Positions 50,803 to 59,924 of a stretch of 64,000 nucleotides of DNA are shown in pieces. Below the pieces are notes generated by a model. It saw only the letters and a program-made list of their open reading frames with translations. It searched no databases and had not been told where the DNA came from. The number at the start of each line of letters is the position of its first letter. The stretch's first letter is position 1. The stretch spans positions 1,830,001 through 1,894,000 of the forward strand of contig AP024710.1 of assembly GCA_024363285.1 (NCBI GenBank), given 5' to 3'. The stretch comes from Leptolinea sp. HRD-7 (GTDB lineage Bacteria > Chloroflexota > Anaerolineae > Anaerolineales > Anaerolineaceae). The position numbers and the translations under genes were made by a program.

Positions 50803-51607
50803 GACTATCGAAAATCCACGACCGGTCAATAATAAACCGGAAGTCCAGATCCGTTACCGCTTTTTCTGGGCAGCCATTGGGTTAATGATAATGACTGTAT
50901 TGATCTCTGGCTGTGCCGGGGCCACGCAAACAACGGCACCGGGAGTCACTCTGACACTTGATCCTACCGGTCAGCCAAAAGAAGTAGCCAGTGGAGTGCA
51001 GTTGCTGGTATTGATGACGGTTCTCAGTCTTGCGCCATCCATATTGATACTGGCTACGTCATTCACCCGCATCGTCATAGTGTTGTCTCTTCTACGGAAC
51101 GCAATCGGCACACCAACGGCGCCGCCGAACCAGGTGGTCATAGGGTTGGCGCTGCTTCTCACGTTTTTCAGTATGTCGCCTATCATTAACAAGATCAATA
51201 ATGAAGCCATAAAGCCGTACACAGCCAACCAGATTGATCAGGAAACCTTCTTTAAGAGGACGATTGATCCCATTCGGGAGTTCATGTTTAAGAATACGCG
51301 CCAAAAAGACATTGAACTATTCCTTTCCATGAACAATTCACAACGGCCGAATTCGCTGGAAGACATTGATACAGTGGTATTAATGCCCGCGTTTGTGATC
51401 AGTGAATTGAAAACCGCCTTCACCATGGGGTTTGTGATTTATGTGCCATTTTTGATTATTGATATGGTCATCTCCAGCGTTTTACTCTCAATGGGAATGA
51501 TGATGATGCCTCCTTCATTGGTATCATTACCGTTCAAGCTTTTGCTATTTGTCACTGTAGATGGATGGTATCTGATCACCCGCTCATTGTTGTTGAGTTT
51601 CAAATGA
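50783..51607 (+). CDS. fliP: Flagellar export gate protein FliP
   Basis: The 274-residue protein has an N-terminal signal-like helix (residues ~27-43) ending LISGC44, a lipobox-like site, then the conserved FliP body: TSFTRIVIVLSLLRNAIGTPTAPPN, IREFMFKNTRQKDIELF and the final membrane helices with SSVLLSMGMMMMPP. It is the core of the type III export gate. ATG 50783 or 50795 could be the start. Confidence 0.93.
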   Translation: MKQTMNKTIENPRPVNNKPEVQIRYRFFWAAIGLMIMTVLISGCAGATQTTAPGVTLTLDPTGQPKEVASGVQLLVLMTVLSLAPSILILATSFTRIVIVLSLLRNAIGTPTAPPNQVVIGLALLLTFFSMSPIINKINNEAIKPYTANQIDQETFFKRTIDPIREFMFKNTRQKDIELFLSMNNSQRPNSLEDIDTVVLMPAFVISELKTAFTMGFVIYVPFLIIDMVISSVLLSMGMMMMPPSLVSLPFKLLLFVTVDGWYLITRSLLLSFK

Positions 51608-51617
51608 GATCATTTCA

Positions 51618-51887
51618 ATGTCTGAAGCATATTTAATTTCTCTTGCGCAAAATTCATTGACCATCGCATTGATGCTGGCAGGCCCTGTGTTGATTGTCAG
51701 TCTGTTAGTGGGTAGTCTGGTCAGCCTGATACAAGCTGCCACCTCAATTAATGAAGCTACGATGACATTTGTTCCGAAGATCATTGCCATCGTTGTCGTT
51801 CTGGTTGTGCTCGGGGGCTGGATGGGACAGAATATAATCAGCTATACTTCAGGTATATTTAATGACCTTCCAAATTTAGTAAAATAA
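51618..51887 (+). CDS. fliQ: Flagellar export gate protein FliQ
   Basis: The 89-residue protein has two membrane helices with LISLAQNSLTIALMLAGPVLIVSLLVG and the SINEATMTFVPKI loop typical of FliQ. Ends just before an inserted HDOD gene rather than before fliR, the usual neighbour. Confidence 0.93.
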   Translation: MSEAYLISLAQNSLTIALMLAGPVLIVSLLVGSLVSLIQAATSINEATMTFVPKIIAIVVVLVVLGGWMGQNIISYTSGIFNDLPNLVK

Positions 51888-51902
51888 AACATCAGGAGAC
51901 GT

Positions 51903-52778
51903 ATGGTAGCGCCGCAATCAGACAACACAGCAATCATAGATCGCCGGGTGAAGAAGATACTTCGCTCGATCGAATTAATGCGGCCCATTCCCATGGTAAT
52001 AACGCGCATAATGCGTAGCCTTGATGAACCGGGATCATCGGCCGGGTATGTCTCTGAAATAATCGGGTTAGACCAGGCTCTAGCGGCGAATGTGCTTCAG
52101 GCGGCTAATTCAGCGTTTCTCGGGTATGGCCCTTCATGCACCACATTAAAAGAAGCCGTTATGCGGTTGGGGTATAAACGCATTCGCACTCTGGTACTGG
52201 CAGTGGCTGCCAGCCGGGGGATGGATGGCTCGCTTGCCGGGTACAACATGGCAGCCGGTGACATGTGGGCGCACTCTGTAGCAACGGCTGTGGCAGCTCA
52301 ATGGTTTGCCCGGGCGGTGGATTACCTTGAGCCCGAAGAAGCGTATTCTGCCGGTCTGCTGCATGATATAGGCAAGATCGTTTTGAACAAGTTTGCCGAA
52401 GAAGAATATAAATGGGTATTCAAGAATCAGCAAAAGCAAAGCGAGACCATTTTTGAAACAGAAAAAAAGACATTCGGTGTTGATCACGCTTATATTGGCA
52501 GCTTAATGGCACAGAAGTGGACCTTCCCGCAGGTATTGATTAATGCCATTCAATACCATCATAACCCCGAAGGCGCCGGCGAGTATAAGCAACTCGCTGC
52601 CATCACCAATCTGGCTAACGCTTTGACGCCTGTTGATCCTGAGACCCTGACACGCCTGGGCCCTCGAAAAGTGAATGAAGCCTCATATGATATTTTGAAA
52701 ATCACCCCGGATCGGGTGGCAGCTATGAACAGCCAGATGGTTACATACTATAAAATGAATTTCGGGACAGGGAGATAG
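51903..52778 (+). CDS. HDOD-domain protein inserted in the flagellar operon
   Basis: The 291-residue cytoplasmic protein is a HDOD domain (residues ~15-210) with conserved LANVLQAANSAFLGYG, LGYKRIRTLVLAVAAS and LLHDIGKIVLNK. The HD pair is intact, yet HDOD proteins in general are signalling adaptors of unknown chemistry, often linked to motility control. AGGAGACGT precedes the ATG. It lies between fliQ and a CheY-like receiver, and 9 bp before the latter. Its role in motility is inferred only from position. Confidence 0.8.
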   Translation: MVAPQSDNTAIIDRRVKKILRSIELMRPIPMVITRIMRSLDEPGSSAGYVSEIIGLDQALAANVLQAANSAFLGYGPSCTTLKEAVMRLGYKRIRTLVLAVAASRGMDGSLAGYNMAAGDMWAHSVATAVAAQWFARAVDYLEPEEAYSAGLLHDIGKIVLNKFAEEEYKWVFKNQQKQSETIFETEKKTFGVDHAYIGSLMAQKWTFPQVLINAIQYHHNPEGAGEYKQLAAITNLANALTPVDPETLTRLGPRKVNEASYDILKITPDRVAAMNSQMVTYYKMNFGTGR

Positions 52779-52786
52779 TCAGTCCT

Positions 52787-53170
52787 TTGTCTTCCGTTTC
52801 CCCTCGCCGGGTTTTAATCGCCGAAGAAGATAAGATCGTTGCCGATCTGTTCGCATTATGCCTGCGTGAGATGGGTTGTCAGATAAAAATTGAATATAAA
52901 GAAAAGGCGATTCGTGACGCGGTTCTGCGTTGGAAGCCAGATCTATTGTTATTGGATCTGTTTTTACCCGGTTGTAGCGGCCTTGACCTGTTACGCGAGT
53001 TCAGTCAGACCACCACGAAGGCGGGCAGGCAGCTTCCAATACTGGTGGTATCGTCATTAGGGTTCAAAGAGGTTGTTGAACAGGCACGTAAACTGGGGGC
53101 CATTGATTTTGTGCTCAAACCCGTTGATCTCGATAACTTCCGAAGAAAAGCGATTACCTGTCTGATGTGA
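52787..53170 (+). CDS. CheY-like single-domain response regulator
   Basis: The 127-residue protein is a lone receiver: acidic residues E13/E14/D15, phosphoacceptor D57 in LLLLDLFLPGCSGLDLL, S-S in VVSSLG and the Lys in FVLKPVD. No output domain follows. It could bind the FliM N-terminus as CheY does, or act with the HDOD protein before it. The start is TTG at 52787, eight bases after the HDOD stop; no ATG is in frame before the fold begins. Confidence 0.82.
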   Translation: MSSVSPRRVLIAEEDKIVADLFALCLREMGCQIKIEYKEKAIRDAVLRWKPDLLLLDLFLPGCSGLDLLREFSQTTTKAGRQLPILVVSSLGFKEVVEQARKLGAIDFVLKPVDLDNFRRKAITCLM

Positions 53171-53256
53171 AAGACTGTTATCGGTATTTTTTACGGATTC
53201 TTTAGACCTGCTTCACATTCAATTTACAGTCTATCCGAAGTCAATCCGGTATCCTA

Positions 53257-54045
53257 ATGTCAGAGCGAACCGGGTTGATTCCTATGATTATTTCTATTGC
53301 GCAGGCACAACTTTTTTTTCTGGCGTTAACGCGTGTGCTCGCGATTCTGGTACAGGTACCTGTATTTGGAAGCGAGGTCGTTCCCACCCGGACTAAAATC
53401 GGGTTGGGCGCGGTCCTTGCTATTATTGTGCTTCCCTGGAACCCGCTGCCGGCCAACGTGGATGCCATTCCCTGGATGTTGTATGCGGCATTGATCATGC
53501 GCGAACTGATTGTCGGTTTGCTGGCTGGTTTCGCTGCGGCGTTGACGTTTGGCGCGTTCCAGATAACCGGTAAATTGATCGATATGTCCAGCGGATTTGG
53601 CGCTGGTCAGGTATTCAACCCGGCCATGAGTGAAGCCGGGGGCACTCTGGATCAGTTTTTTATACTGGTTGTAATGTTGTACTTTTTGCTCACCAACGGT
53701 CACCATGTTTTTTTACAGGGATTACAGGCGACGTTTGTGGTTCTACCACTGAATCAGGCATTGCCTGAGATCAACCCCGGTGCCCTCTTAACGCTGACTT
53801 CCGGTTTGATTACCGCTGGAGTGCAAATGGCATTACCGGTGGTGGGGGCGCTGTTTCTCACAGACCTCACTCTGGGGTTGCTTTCAAAAGTAGCCCCGCA
53901 GATCAACGTGTTTTTTCTCGGATTACCGATCAAAGTATGGGTCGGAATTTTTGCTTTATCTTTGATGTTCAATTTCTTTATTCCTTCCCTGGATCAGGCT
54001 TTCAAAAACCTGGGACCGCGGATGCTGCAGATACTGGGAGCCTAG
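53257..54045 (+). CDS. fliR: Flagellar export gate protein FliR
   Basis: The 262-residue protein has six membrane helices and the FliR signature region GFGAGQVFNPAMSEAGGTLDQFF, with a final PSLDQAFKNLGPRML. It belongs to the FliPQR gate. The 86-bp gap before it is the largest inside the operon and could hold a promoter. ATG 53257 is used; ATG 53284 is an alternative. Confidence 0.93.
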   Translation: MSERTGLIPMIISIAQAQLFFLALTRVLAILVQVPVFGSEVVPTRTKIGLGAVLAIIVLPWNPLPANVDAIPWMLYAALIMRELIVGLLAGFAAALTFGAFQITGKLIDMSSGFGAGQVFNPAMSEAGGTLDQFFILVVMLYFLLTNGHHVFLQGLQATFVVLPLNQALPEINPGALLTLTSGLITAGVQMALPVVGALFLTDLTLGLLSKVAPQINVFFLGLPIKVWVGIFALSLMFNFFIPSLDQAFKNLGPRMLQILGA

Positions 54046-54048
54046 GCG

Positions 54049-55122
54049 ATGGCAGATAAAACTGAAGCCCCTACCGCTGGAAGGATCCGGGACGCTCGCG
54101 AACGCGGGCAGGTAGCCCGCAGCATGGAGTTAAATGCCGCGGTAAGCCTGATTGCCAGCATCTGGCTGTTGACTGGTATGGGCCGGAACATGATTTCAGG
54201 GTTGGGTGATCTGATGCGCCACACCGTTACCAACCTTCCCACAGCGGAACTTACCGACCTGGGTTTACGGCAACTTGTCTTCCAGGATTTTTCGTTCTTT
54301 TTTATTCCTTTTGTTGAGTTGATCTTTGCTCTGATGATCATCGGTGTGATGACCACACTTCTTCAAACAAATTTCCTCTGGGCATCCAAACGGCCATTCT
54401 TTGATGGCTCACGTTTGAATCCGATCAACGGGTTCAAACGTATCTTCTCCAAACAGGGAATTATTGAGGTTCTGAAATCCCTTTTGAAATTGCTCCTGGT
54501 TGGTTGGCCGGTTTACACCTTTTTGATGGATAACTTCACCAGCATTATCCAGATAATTCAGATGCCATTGAGGCAGGAAATTGAACAATGGATGAACCTG
54601 AGCACCAGTCTGATGTGGCGAGTGGCGGGAGCATACATTATTTTAGCGGCAGGTGATTACGCGTATCAACGTTGGAATTACACCCGTCAACTTCGTATGT
54701 CAAAACAAGAAGTAATTGATGACCTCAAAAAATCGGAAGGCGATCCTTTCCTGCGCGGTCGCATCCGACAGCAGCAGCGCCGCATGGCGCAGTCACGTAT
54801 GATGTCAAAGGTACCGAAAGCCGATGTGATCGTCACCAACCCGACGCACTATGCCGTGGCTATCAAATATGACTCGACCAAAATGGAAGCCCCGGTGGTT
54901 GTGGCGAAAGGCGCTTTCAATGTGGCGCAAAAAATTGTTGAGATTGCCAGAGAAAACAGCGTACCTGTCGTCCAAAATGTGCCATTGGCACGGGCGATGT
55001 ACAAGATGGTTGATTTAGATCAACCAATACCACCGGAACTGTACGTAGCGATGGCGGAAGTTCTGGCGTATGTGTATCGTCTAAAAAATCAACATATTCA
55101 ACCGGTATCGGCACAGGTTTAA
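54049..55122 (+). CDS. flhB: Flagellar export protein FlhB
   Basis: The 357-residue protein has an N-terminal ADKTEAPTAGRIRDARERGQVARS motif, four membrane helices, and the cytoplasmic domain with the autocleavage motif NPTH in VTNPTHYAVAIKYD. Cleavage between N and P switches the export substrate from rod/hook to filament. It lies 3 bp after fliR. Confidence 0.96.
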   Translation: MADKTEAPTAGRIRDARERGQVARSMELNAAVSLIASIWLLTGMGRNMISGLGDLMRHTVTNLPTAELTDLGLRQLVFQDFSFFFIPFVELIFALMIIGVMTTLLQTNFLWASKRPFFDGSRLNPINGFKRIFSKQGIIEVLKSLLKLLLVGWPVYTFLMDNFTSIIQIIQMPLRQEIEQWMNLSTSLMWRVAGAYIILAAGDYAYQRWNYTRQLRMSKQEVIDDLKKSEGDPFLRGRIRQQQRRMAQSRMMSKVPKADVIVTNPTHYAVAIKYDSTKMEAPVVVAKGAFNVAQKIVEIARENSVPVVQNVPLARAMYKMVDLDQPIPPELYVAMAEVLAYVYRLKNQHIQPVSAQV

Positions 55123-55134
55123 GGATTAGTGTAA

Positions 55135-57237
55135 ATGGCAACAGCGAAATCAGCGGCACCACGCTTTGATTGGAAAATCATCTTCAAATCGAATGACATG
55201 GTTATGGCATTCGGTGTGGTTATGCTCGTCTGTATGATGATCATTCCCATCCCGGCTGCGTTGGTCGATGTTCTGGTGATCATGAACCTGGCAATGTCGT
55301 TGGGGGTCATGCTGCTGGCGTTATATATTGCCCGTCCGATGGATTTCTCGATATTTCCGTCACTACTGTTGGTGATCACCCTTTTTCGGTTGGGTTTAAA
55401 CATATCCATAAGCCGTTTGATCTTGATCGAAGGCGCGGCTGGTGAAGTGGTCAAAGTATTTGGTAATCTGGTAATTGGCGGCAACTATGTGGTTGGCGTG
55501 GTCATCTTCCTGATGCTGATGATCATACAATTCGCGGTTATCACCAACGGTGCCGGGCGTGTGGCTGAAGTTGCCGCGCGTTTCACGTTGGATGCCATGC
55601 CCGGTAAGCAGCTATCTATTGACGCCGACCTCAACGCCGGTATTATCAACGAAGAACAGGCACGCGCGCGTCGAAAAGAGATCCAGACGGAAGCGGATTT
55701 TTACGGTTCTATGGATGGCGCGAGCAAATTTGTACGTGGTGACGCGATTGCTGCCGTAATTGTGATTATTGTCAATATCATTGGTGGATTTGTTATTGGA
55801 ATGTTTCAGCGCAACCTGGATCTCATGGGCGCGTTGCAAACCTACACTCTTCTGACCGTAGGCTCCGGATTGGCGGTGCAAGTACCTTCACTCCTGGTTT
55901 CAACCGCGGCCGGTCTAATCATCACCCGCAATGCCAATGAAGGTGAATTGGGTGCTTCTGCGGTCAAACAGCTTTCAAATTACAACGCGCTGTTGGCATC
56001 ATCGGTAGTGATTGGATTGATGATGTTCATTCCAGGTGTACCGAAATTCCCCTTCATTTTAGTGGCAGCCGTTCTGGGCGGAGGAGCTTATTACGTTCGT
56101 CGATTGGAACAAAAGGCAGCAATAGCGGCCGGACTGCCCCCGGAAGAACCGACAACCGCGCCATTGGAATCGCCCGAAGACATGATGGGTCTGGTAGTGA
56201 TCGACCCATTGGAACTGGAAGTCGGTTATGGTTTGATACCGCTGGTGGATGAAGAACGCGCCGATAATCTGCTGCATCAGATCACAAATATCCGCCGGCA
56301 GATGTTGAGCGAGCTTGGTTTCGTCCTCCCTGTAGTGCGCATTCGAGACAACCTGCGCCTGCCCCCACAAACTTACCGATTGAAGATTCGTGGAGAAGAA
56401 GTGGCCCGTGGCGAATTGATGATAGACCGTTTCCTGGCTATTCCGGGATCACAGTCGGAAGAAAATCTGCAGGGCATTCCTACCACCGAACCCGCTTTTG
56501 GACTTCCGGCATTCTGGATCACAGACGCGGAAAAGGGCCGGGCTGAACTGATGAATTACACTGTGGTTTCTCCACTGGCTGTACTTTCCACCCACTTGAC
56601 GGAAGTTATCCGCTCTCATGCGGCTGACCTGCTAAGCCGGCAGATGGTGCAGGAAATGATCAATCAATTGAAAGAGAAGACACCGGCAGCGGTTGAGGGT
56701 GTGATCCCAGACATCATCCGATTGGGAGACCTGCAGGATGTTCTGAAAAACCTGTTGAAAGAACGGGTTCCCATCCGTGATTTGAGCGGGATTATCGAGG
56801 TTCTGGGCAAGCACGCCCCGTCCACTCGTGACCCTGCTATTCTGGCTGAGGCGGTTCGTCAGACTATGGCGCGTACCTTATCGAACCTGTACCGTGAAGA
56901 AGACGGTTATATGCATGTGTTTACGCTTTCTCCACAACTTGAAATGACCTTGAAAGAATCTCTAAGCGCCACTGATAGTGGATTGGGTTTTTCAATTGAC
57001 ACCGTTACCGCACAGTCCATCTTGAATGCGACAGGTGAACGCATGGAAGCCCTGGCTCAGGAAGGTCATCCTCCGATACTCTTATGCCCTCGCGAACTTC
57101 GGTTGGCTTTCCGCCGTCTGATCGATCAGGCATTTCCCAATCTTGTGGTGCTGGCTTTCTCTGAGATCAGCGGTGGCACCCGGGTTCAAGCCCATGGAAT
57201 GGTAGACATTGGTGTAACCCAACAAGTTCCAGTATGA
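55135..57237 (+). CDS. flhA: Flagellar export protein FlhA
   Basis: The 700-residue protein has about eight membrane helices in the first half, the FHIPEP-family motif with MDGASKFVRGDAIAAVIV and the large C-terminal cytoplasmic domain (from residue ~330) that binds chaperone-cargo complexes and forms the nonameric export ring. It follows flhB by 12 bp and precedes flhF by 13 bp. Confidence 0.97.
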   Translation: MATAKSAAPRFDWKIIFKSNDMVMAFGVVMLVCMMIIPIPAALVDVLVIMNLAMSLGVMLLALYIARPMDFSIFPSLLLVITLFRLGLNISISRLILIEGAAGEVVKVFGNLVIGGNYVVGVVIFLMLMIIQFAVITNGAGRVAEVAARFTLDAMPGKQLSIDADLNAGIINEEQARARRKEIQTEADFYGSMDGASKFVRGDAIAAVIVIIVNIIGGFVIGMFQRNLDLMGALQTYTLLTVGSGLAVQVPSLLVSTAAGLIITRNANEGELGASAVKQLSNYNALLASSVVIGLMMFIPGVPKFPFILVAAVLGGGAYYVRRLEQKAAIAAGLPPEEPTTAPLESPEDMMGLVVIDPLELEVGYGLIPLVDEERADNLLHQITNIRRQMLSELGFVLPVVRIRDNLRLPPQTYRLKIRGEEVARGELMIDRFLAIPGSQSEENLQGIPTTEPAFGLPAFWITDAEKGRAELMNYTVVSPLAVLSTHLTEVIRSHAADLLSRQMVQEMINQLKEKTPAAVEGVIPDIIRLGDLQDVLKNLLKERVPIRDLSGIIEVLGKHAPSTRDPAILAEAVRQTMARTLSNLYREEDGYMHVFTLSPQLEMTLKESLSATDSGLGFSIDTVTAQSILNATGERMEALAQEGHPPILLCPRELRLAFRRLIDQAFPNLVVLAFSEISGGTRVQAHGMVDIGVTQQVPV

Positions 57238-57250
57238 GGATAAAGGTCGA

Positions 57251-58675
57251 ATGATATCCAGAACGTTCCGCGCAGAAACTATGATCGAGGCACTGGCACA
57301 GGTTCAAAAAGACCTGGGAGCCGATGCCCTTGTGGTAACCGCGCGTCAGATTCCAGGGGGAGAACCCTGGCAGGTTTGGCGAAAACCGCTGGTCGAGCTG
57401 GTTGCTGTTAAGCTCGAACCAGGAGAAGATGCCCCAAGAGTTACTAAAGACAAAGAGAATCTGTCTCAGTCGATCAAGCCAGATCTTTCGAAAAAGGATC
57501 CTATTTTAAAACACACAAAAATCACAAAGGAACCTCTTCAGGGGCACGTAACAACCCCTGCTCCTGACGGTGAAAAGAATATTGGTACCGGTTCGACAGT
57601 AGAAAAATCATCTGCTGCTATCGAGGAAGAACTTGAAACGCAAAAAATCGGAAATGGAACCTCAATGGAGGATTCTATCGAGATAAGTGGAAAGAAAGTT
57701 CGTTCTCAGCCGGCTGGTGAGCCACGGTTGGATTTGCTCCACCAATTGAGTATGGATGAATCGCTGGAAGGTGTACGTATTGTTCAGGTACCGGCAGCCA
57801 AGACCCGGCATGACAAGCCTACCCCCCAAAAAACCGAAGCAGCCCTTGAACTTTCTATTCCCGCACCCCAGCAATTGGAGAATGCCTGGCCAGAATTGCA
57901 AAGGATCTTCCATCATTTGCTGGAGCAGGGCGTAGATTCAGGATTGGTAAAACGTGTCTGCCAGATCAGTGCCGATACACTGGGCGCTCAGACAGCTATG
58001 GATCCCAGGAAACTGGAAGAGCATGTTCGCCGTCAGTTGGAAGCCTGTATCAAAGTTCTGCCTGAAGCACCCCGCAAAGAAGGGCAGGTGATTTGCCTGG
58101 TGGGACCGAGTGGCGCGGGAAAAACCGGTTTTACGGCTAAATTGGCTGTACGCTACCGCAGAGAACTGCAAAAAAAAGTCACCTGGGTGTGTGCTGATAC
58201 AGTGCGCACCGGAGGCATCGCTGAAGCCCGTGCGTTTACCGAAGCTATCAATATACCTTTACAGATCGCCTATTCTCCGCAGGAATGCGCGGCTATTGTT
58301 GATTCACTGACCGGAACAGACCTTGTGATTGTGGATACGCCGGCTGCTAACCCGCGAAATGAAGAATCTATTGTTGAAACAGGTTCTCTTATCACGTCAA
58401 TACCAGGCCGTTCTACCTGGCTGGTGATCCCGGCTACGGCCAAAGAATCAGACCTGGTAAATACGGCAGCAGCTTTTTCCGCGTTCAAACCGGGTGGACT
58501 GGTAGTTACCAAAATGGATGAAACCAATTCATTTGGTGCCATCTACAACCTGGCTATGCGGACACAGATCCCGCTGGCATATTATTGTTCCGGTCCAAGG
58601 ATTTTGGATGATCTGCACCCGGCCGCGGCTTCACGTCTTGTTCAGTCACTGTTCACAGAAAGGTTTGGGCGATAA
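57251..58675 (+). CDS. flhF: Flagellar SRP-type GTPase FlhF (with altered G3 motif)
   Basis: The 474-residue protein has an N-terminal basic B domain, a long charged linker, the NG domain with G1 GPSGAGKTG near residue 284 and G4 TKMDE. The G3 motif, normally DTAGR, reads D362-T-P-A-A. FlhF directs flagellar placement and early assembly. Its usual partner FlhG is missing at the next position, where a small membrane protein is found instead. Confidence 0.9.
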   Translation: MISRTFRAETMIEALAQVQKDLGADALVVTARQIPGGEPWQVWRKPLVELVAVKLEPGEDAPRVTKDKENLSQSIKPDLSKKDPILKHTKITKEPLQGHVTTPAPDGEKNIGTGSTVEKSSAAIEEELETQKIGNGTSMEDSIEISGKKVRSQPAGEPRLDLLHQLSMDESLEGVRIVQVPAAKTRHDKPTPQKTEAALELSIPAPQQLENAWPELQRIFHHLLEQGVDSGLVKRVCQISADTLGAQTAMDPRKLEEHVRRQLEACIKVLPEAPRKEGQVICLVGPSGAGKTGFTAKLAVRYRRELQKKVTWVCADTVRTGGIAEARAFTEAINIPLQIAYSPQECAAIVDSLTGTDLVIVDTPAANPRNEESIVETGSLITSIPGRSTWLVIPATAKESDLVNTAAAFSAFKPGGLVVTKMDETNSFGAIYNLAMRTQIPLAYYCSGPRILDDLHPAAASRLVQSLFTERFGR

Positions 58676-59031
58676 TGGTTGACAAAATGTTAGCTCCCAA
58701 TCTTCCTGTTCCAGAATGTAACGAAAGCCGGTTACCCCTGCTTGTTGATGTATTGTTGCACCTTTCACAATTATTCATACTTGTGGTTGCCGTAACAACA
58801 GCCATAGTTTCTATAATGGCCAATGCGGATGTATTAACAGTTATCCTGCGCACCGCCGTAGCAATTCTTGCAGTCGGTTTTCCGGTTTATGTTCTGAATT
58901 TTCTCGTTGGACGCTTTTATATAAAGGCAACGCTGGAAAAAATGGAGCAAAAATTACTTGAAATGGAGCAAGACGCGATAAGGAGCAAACAGGAAGCTGC
59001 CGCTCAATCAGAACTGGATAAAGAAGCTTGA
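58675..59031 (+). CDS. Small membrane protein with C-terminal coiled coil, at the flhG position
   Basis: I do not recognise a named family. The 118-residue protein has two hydrophobic helices (residues ~23-48 and ~54-76) and a charged coiled-coil tail (YIKATLEKMEQKLLEMEQDAIRSKQEAAAQ). It overlaps the flhF stop by 1 bp (TAATG) and lies 9 bp before fliA. The membrane-plus-coil arrangement resembles the N-terminal half of SwrB-type proteins, while a SwrB-like C-terminal helix-turn-helix is in the gene after fliA. A link is inference. Confidence 0.6.
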   Translation: MVDKMLAPNLPVPECNESRLPLLVDVLLHLSQLFILVVAVTTAIVSIMANADVLTVILRTAVAILAVGFPVYVLNFLVGRFYIKATLEKMEQKLLEMEQDAIRSKQEAAAQSELDKEA

Positions 59032-59039
59032 ACTAACCT

Positions 59040-59912
59040 ATGGACGAACAAAGATCTGAAGTGGAATTGATCGAGAAATTTCTCGCAAACCGAACACCGG
59101 AATTGCGGGAAGAATTGATTATGCGGTATGTATCGCTGATCCACTTTGTGTTGGGGCGGCTTGGTTTCAGCCCGTATGGCGGTGTTGAATATGAAGATCT
59201 TACCAGCCAGGGAATGATCGGTTTAATTGACGCGGTAGACCATTATGATCCCGCATTCGGTACTCGATTGAGCACTTATGCCACATTGAAGATTCGCAGC
59301 AAAGTATTGGATTATTTGCGTGATCTTGACTGGTTGCCGCGGATTGCCAGACAAAAAGTACGTGCCATGCAGACCGCGATGGTTGAACTGGAACATAAAC
59401 TGCATCGGTTACCAACAGATGAAGAACTGGCAAGCCATCTGAACCTGGGACTGGATGAGCTTGCGCATATTCAGATTGATTCCAGCCGGGTAATCATCTC
59501 GTTAGACGAGACCACCAATAAGACCGGCAGTGAAGATGCTGAATCATCCATGCATGAATGGTTAATGGATGAACAGCAAGAAAATCCCTCTGAAGCTTAC
59601 GAAGAAAAAGATCTGCAGACAAGGCTGATTGAGGCGATTAAAGCATTACCCGAGCGCGAACAGTTAGTGCTGTCGCTGTATTACTTTGAAGAATTGACCT
59701 TCAAAGAAATCGGAAAAACCCTTGATATATCAGAATCCCGTGTGTGTCAGATCCACGGACGGGCTGTTGTCAGCCTTCAATCCTTAATGAATGGTGAACA
59801 AAGCAGCAAGAAACGCGGACGCCCGTCAAAACAAGATCTTGCTCCGCAAAATGATAAGAATGTAAATTTGCCCCCACAACCGGCTAGACCCACCCTGGAC
59901 AGGTACCGGTAA
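59040..59912 (+). CDS. fliA: RNA polymerase sigma factor for flagellar operon (sigma-28, FliA/WhiG family)
   Basis: The 290-residue protein has region 2 (YEDLTSQGMIGLIDAVDHYDP..., with RLSTYATLKIRSKVLDYLRDLDWLPR), a region 3, and region 4 with LTFKEIGKTLDISESRVCQIHGRAV. It transcribes late flagellar genes from TAAAGTTT/GCCGATAA promoters; a perfect example lies at 61863-61889. A basic C-terminal tail of ~35 residues is rich in K, R and P. FlgM in the same operon is the expected anti-sigma factor. Confidence 0.95.
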   Translation: MDEQRSEVELIEKFLANRTPELREELIMRYVSLIHFVLGRLGFSPYGGVEYEDLTSQGMIGLIDAVDHYDPAFGTRLSTYATLKIRSKVLDYLRDLDWLPRIARQKVRAMQTAMVELEHKLHRLPTDEELASHLNLGLDELAHIQIDSSRVIISLDETTNKTGSEDAESSMHEWLMDEQQENPSEAYEEKDLQTRLIEAIKALPEREQLVLSLYYFEELTFKEIGKTLDISESRVCQIHGRAVVSLQSLMNGEQSSKKRGRPSKQDLAPQNDKNVNLPPQPARPTLDRYR

Positions 59913-59924
59913 GAGGAGAGAACC

